From Symbiodinium natans (lineage: Eukaryota > Sar > Dinophyceae > Suessiales > Symbiodiniaceae), in assembly GCA_905221605.1 (NCBI GenBank), contig CAJNDS010001068.1, positions 1-64,000 of the forward strand: a DNA stretch of 64,000 nucleotides, written 5' to 3'. Of the stretch, positions 63,858-64,000 are shown piece by piece. Position 1 is the first letter of the stretch. Every line of letters begins with the position of its first letter. Below the pieces are notes generated by a model, which was not told where the DNA came from, made no database searches, and saw nothing but the letters and a program-made list of their open reading frames with translations. The position numbers and the translations under genes were made by a program.

Positions 63858-64000
63858 CTGCCAACGGCTTGTGACAAAGCGTCGGCCTTGGGTTTGAGGG
63901 TTTGAGGCTTTAGAGGGTGTAGAGGGTTTAGAGGGTTTACAGGGTTTAGAGGGTTTAGAGGATTTGGAGGGTTTGGAGGGTTTAGAGGGTTTAGAGGGTT

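Overview
The window looks like nuclear DNA of a dinoflagellate or a close relative. Four observations point that way: plant-type telomere-like repeats (TTTAGGG/CCCTAAA) almost everywhere after about 8.3 kb; GC-rich minute exons with GT and apparent GC donors; a near-perfect relic of the dinoflagellate spliced-leader tail at 10,064-10,080; and a large calcium-dependent-type protein kinase gene. No bacterial, organellar, rRNA or tRNA features were recognised.

Layout. 1-2,330 is a 109-bp satellite with a 439-bp higher-order duplication. 2,330-3,700 is a second degenerate repeat field. 4,793-5,767 (+) is an intronless coiled-coil gene. 7,040-7,560 is CACT/CA microsatellite. 7,765-8,215 is an array of small GC hairpins with a 70-bp period. 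10,260-10,555 is an AGT/AGC triplet array. From 8.3 kb to the end, telomere-like arrays alternate with short unique pieces.

The main result is that many of these unique pieces are exons of the minus strand. Translating them and checking splice phases by hand gives an almost complete protein kinase domain spread over 22 exons between 41,668 and 23,258. It contains a glycine loop, VAIK, alpha-C, hinge, an HQD-VKPEN catalytic loop, GDFG, an APPEL (APE-type) motif, DMWSAG and ARDLITKLL. Downstream come a helical linker resembling the CDPK junction, a canonical EF-hand at 18,581-18,682 and a terminal exon with a stop at 11,429. Further minus-strand exons with compatible phases run upstream to at least 63,857, so the gene may exceed 52 kb and is cut by the window edge. 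It could also be two or more tandem genes.

The introns have a striking design. In sense orientation many begin with GTTTAGGG repeats, end with CCCTAAA repeats, or both. The telomere-like repeat therefore supplies the donor GT and sometimes the acceptor AG, and the two intron ends can pair as a hairpin. One intron (59,005-59,242) is nothing but such a hairpin. Other introns carry inverted-repeat, MITE-like elements of at least eight families, several repeated within the window.

A LINE-like retrotransposon (44.83-51.47 kb, + strand) lies inside one intron. It has two ORFs, an unusual endonuclease-RNase H-reverse transcriptase order, one in-frame stop, and telomere-like repeats on both sides. 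Its sequence carries 22 copies of a YACTCCGC-type motif in all three reading frames. A separate ADP-ribosyltransferase-like coding piece (33.49-34.74 kb, minus) lies inside another intron.

All splice models come from reading the sequence by eye. No alignment, RNA or database search was available.
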